DNA of 64,000 nt from Pontibaca methylaminivorans (GTDB taxonomy: Bacteria; Pseudomonadota; Alphaproteobacteria; Rhodobacterales; Rhodobacteraceae): NCBI RefSeq assembly GCF_900156525.1, contig NZ_FTPS01000002.1:62001-126000 (forward strand), written 5' to 3'. Under the pieces are notes generated by a model, which saw only the letters and a program-made list of their open reading frames with translations, was not told the origin of the DNA and did not search any database. Shown in pieces: positions 63,258-64,000 of the stretch (position 1 is the stretch's first letter; the number at the start of each line of letters is the position of its first letter). The position numbers and the translations under genes are program-made.

Positions 63258-63866
63258 ATGTCCCGCCACTCCGATCTGCACCAGTTCACCCGCACCGCCC
63301 TGGCCGATGGCCACCCGGCCGAGGACATCGCCGCGGCGCTTGCCGCCACCGGCTGGAGCGCGGGCGAAATCCGCGATGCGCTCGGCGCCTGGGACATTCG
63401 CCCCGGATTGCCGCCGGTGCCGCGGCGGGAACGCACCGCGCTGACCGCGGGACTCGCGCTGGTCGAGGGGCTGCAGCTCGTCGCGCTCGGCATGGTGGTC
63501 GGGCATCTCGTGCAACTGCTGCTGACGCTCACGGATATCTTCCTGCCCGCCGCCCAGCCGCTGTCGGACTGGCAATTGACCTCGATGCGCTGGCCGGTCG
63601 CGGCGATCATCGTGTTCCTGCCGCTCTGGCTCTGGTCCGGGTGGCGCACGCGGCCCGCCCCCGAACAGCGCCGCCCTGCCCTGTCGGTGTGGATCGGGCA
63701 CCTGACGGTGTTCTTCGCCGCGCTCACGCTGCTGGGCGATGCGCTCGCGATCATCTACCGCTTCCTTGCCGGCGACATGACGGCGGCTTTCGTGGTCAAG
63801 GCGGCGGCGGTGGCGCTGGTCGCCGCGCTCGTCATCCTCGCCATGCAGGAGCGGCGCCATGACTGA
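63258..63866 (+). CDS. DUF5671-like membrane protein
   Basis: A 202-residue protein. The first 50 residues form a small helical domain (LHQFTRTALADGHPAEDIAA, then TGWSAGEIRDALGAW) resembling the N-terminal region of DUF5671 proteins. Four hydrophobic segments follow (about 62-88, 110-128, 144-165 and 175-195). Function unknown. It overlaps the next gene by eight bases. Confidence 0.8.
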   Translation: MSRHSDLHQFTRTALADGHPAEDIAAALAATGWSAGEIRDALGAWDIRPGLPPVPRRERTALTAGLALVEGLQLVALGMVVGHLVQLLLTLTDIFLPAAQPLSDWQLTSMRWPVAAIIVFLPLWLWSGWRTRPAPEQRRPALSVWIGHLTVFFAALTLLGDALAIIYRFLAGDMTAAFVVKAAAVALVAALVILAMQERRHD

Positions 63867-64000
63867 CCCGGCCCGGCTTGCACTTGGCGGGCGTCTTGGC
63901 CTCGCGGTCCTTTCGGCGGGTGCGGTCGCGCTCGCGCTCTGGAGCATGGGAGGGCCGCGCACCGGTCAGGCCGAGGTCCGCGACAAGGCCCGCATGGAGG
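63859..64000 (+). CDS. Membrane-anchored protein, 3' part outside window
   Basis: Only the first 47 codons are visible: a short N-terminus, one hydrophobic segment (LGLAVLSAGAVALALWSMG) and then a polar part ending EVRDKARMEE at the edge. It overlaps the preceding membrane protein gene, suggesting a functional pair. Family cannot be told from this fragment. Confidence 0.6.
   Translation, partial: MTDPARLALGGRLGLAVLSAGAVALALWSMGGPRTGQAEVRDKARME

Overview
The window is a high-GC chromosomal segment from an alphaproteobacterium, most likely of the Rhodobacterales. The evidence is a NepR/EcfG general stress response pair, HWE-family histidine kinases, FAT GUY-type receivers, a TGA-N9-TCA iron box and dense ATGA-overlapped operons. 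No rRNA, tRNA, insertion sequence, phage or CRISPR array is visible. Coding density is high, and most long opposite-strand ORFs are GC-driven shadows of real genes.

Layout. 1-1095: partial DNA ligase D. 1.2-17.1 kb: glycogen/trehalose block with treY, glgA on the other strand, then one minus-strand operon starting with a receiver protein (glgE, maltokinase, glgB, glgX, treZ, malQ). 17.3-27.1 kb: stress island with intrinsically disordered Arg/Asp/Tyr proteins, an HdeA-like protein, nepR-ecfG, a DUF892 ferritin-like protein, a membrane protein with an SDR dehydrogenase, PRC-barrel proteins and several tiny hydrophilic proteins. 27.2-45 kb: two HWE kinases, a dihydrolipoamide-dehydrogenase-like flavoprotein, a TreS-like GH13 enzyme with glgC, a Tat-exported gluconate-type dehydrogenase with a triheme cytochrome c, a FAT GUY receiver, a second DUF892 protein and DUF202. 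45-48.6 kb: TPP riboswitch and thiSGEF-tenA. 48.7-57.9 kb: heme uptake (IsdG-type monooxygenase, hmuR, hmuS, hmuTUV) and a second TonB receptor. 58-64 kb: cation efflux, baeRF3, DUF2218, MarR, VOC-type proteins and a membrane protein pair cut by the right edge.

The unifying signal is a repeated promoter, GGAAC-N16/17-GTT, the known EcfG sigma factor consensus. I find 18 exact copies, all in noncoding gaps. Seventeen are correctly oriented in front of genes and one is an orphan. They lie 5' of glgA and treY (one palindrome serving both), the receiver heading the glgE operon, the disordered proteins, hdeA, ecfG itself, DUF892, the SDR operon, both PRC-barrel genes, the flavoprotein, the gluconate dehydrogenase operon, DUF202 and baeRF3. 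I read 3-61 kb as a chromosomal general stress response island in which sigma-EcfG controls storage glucan and trehalose metabolism, envelope and cytoplasmic protection proteins, a periplasmic dehydrogenase, and the sensor/receiver proteins likely to feed back on the PhyR-NepR switch. PhyR itself is not in the window.
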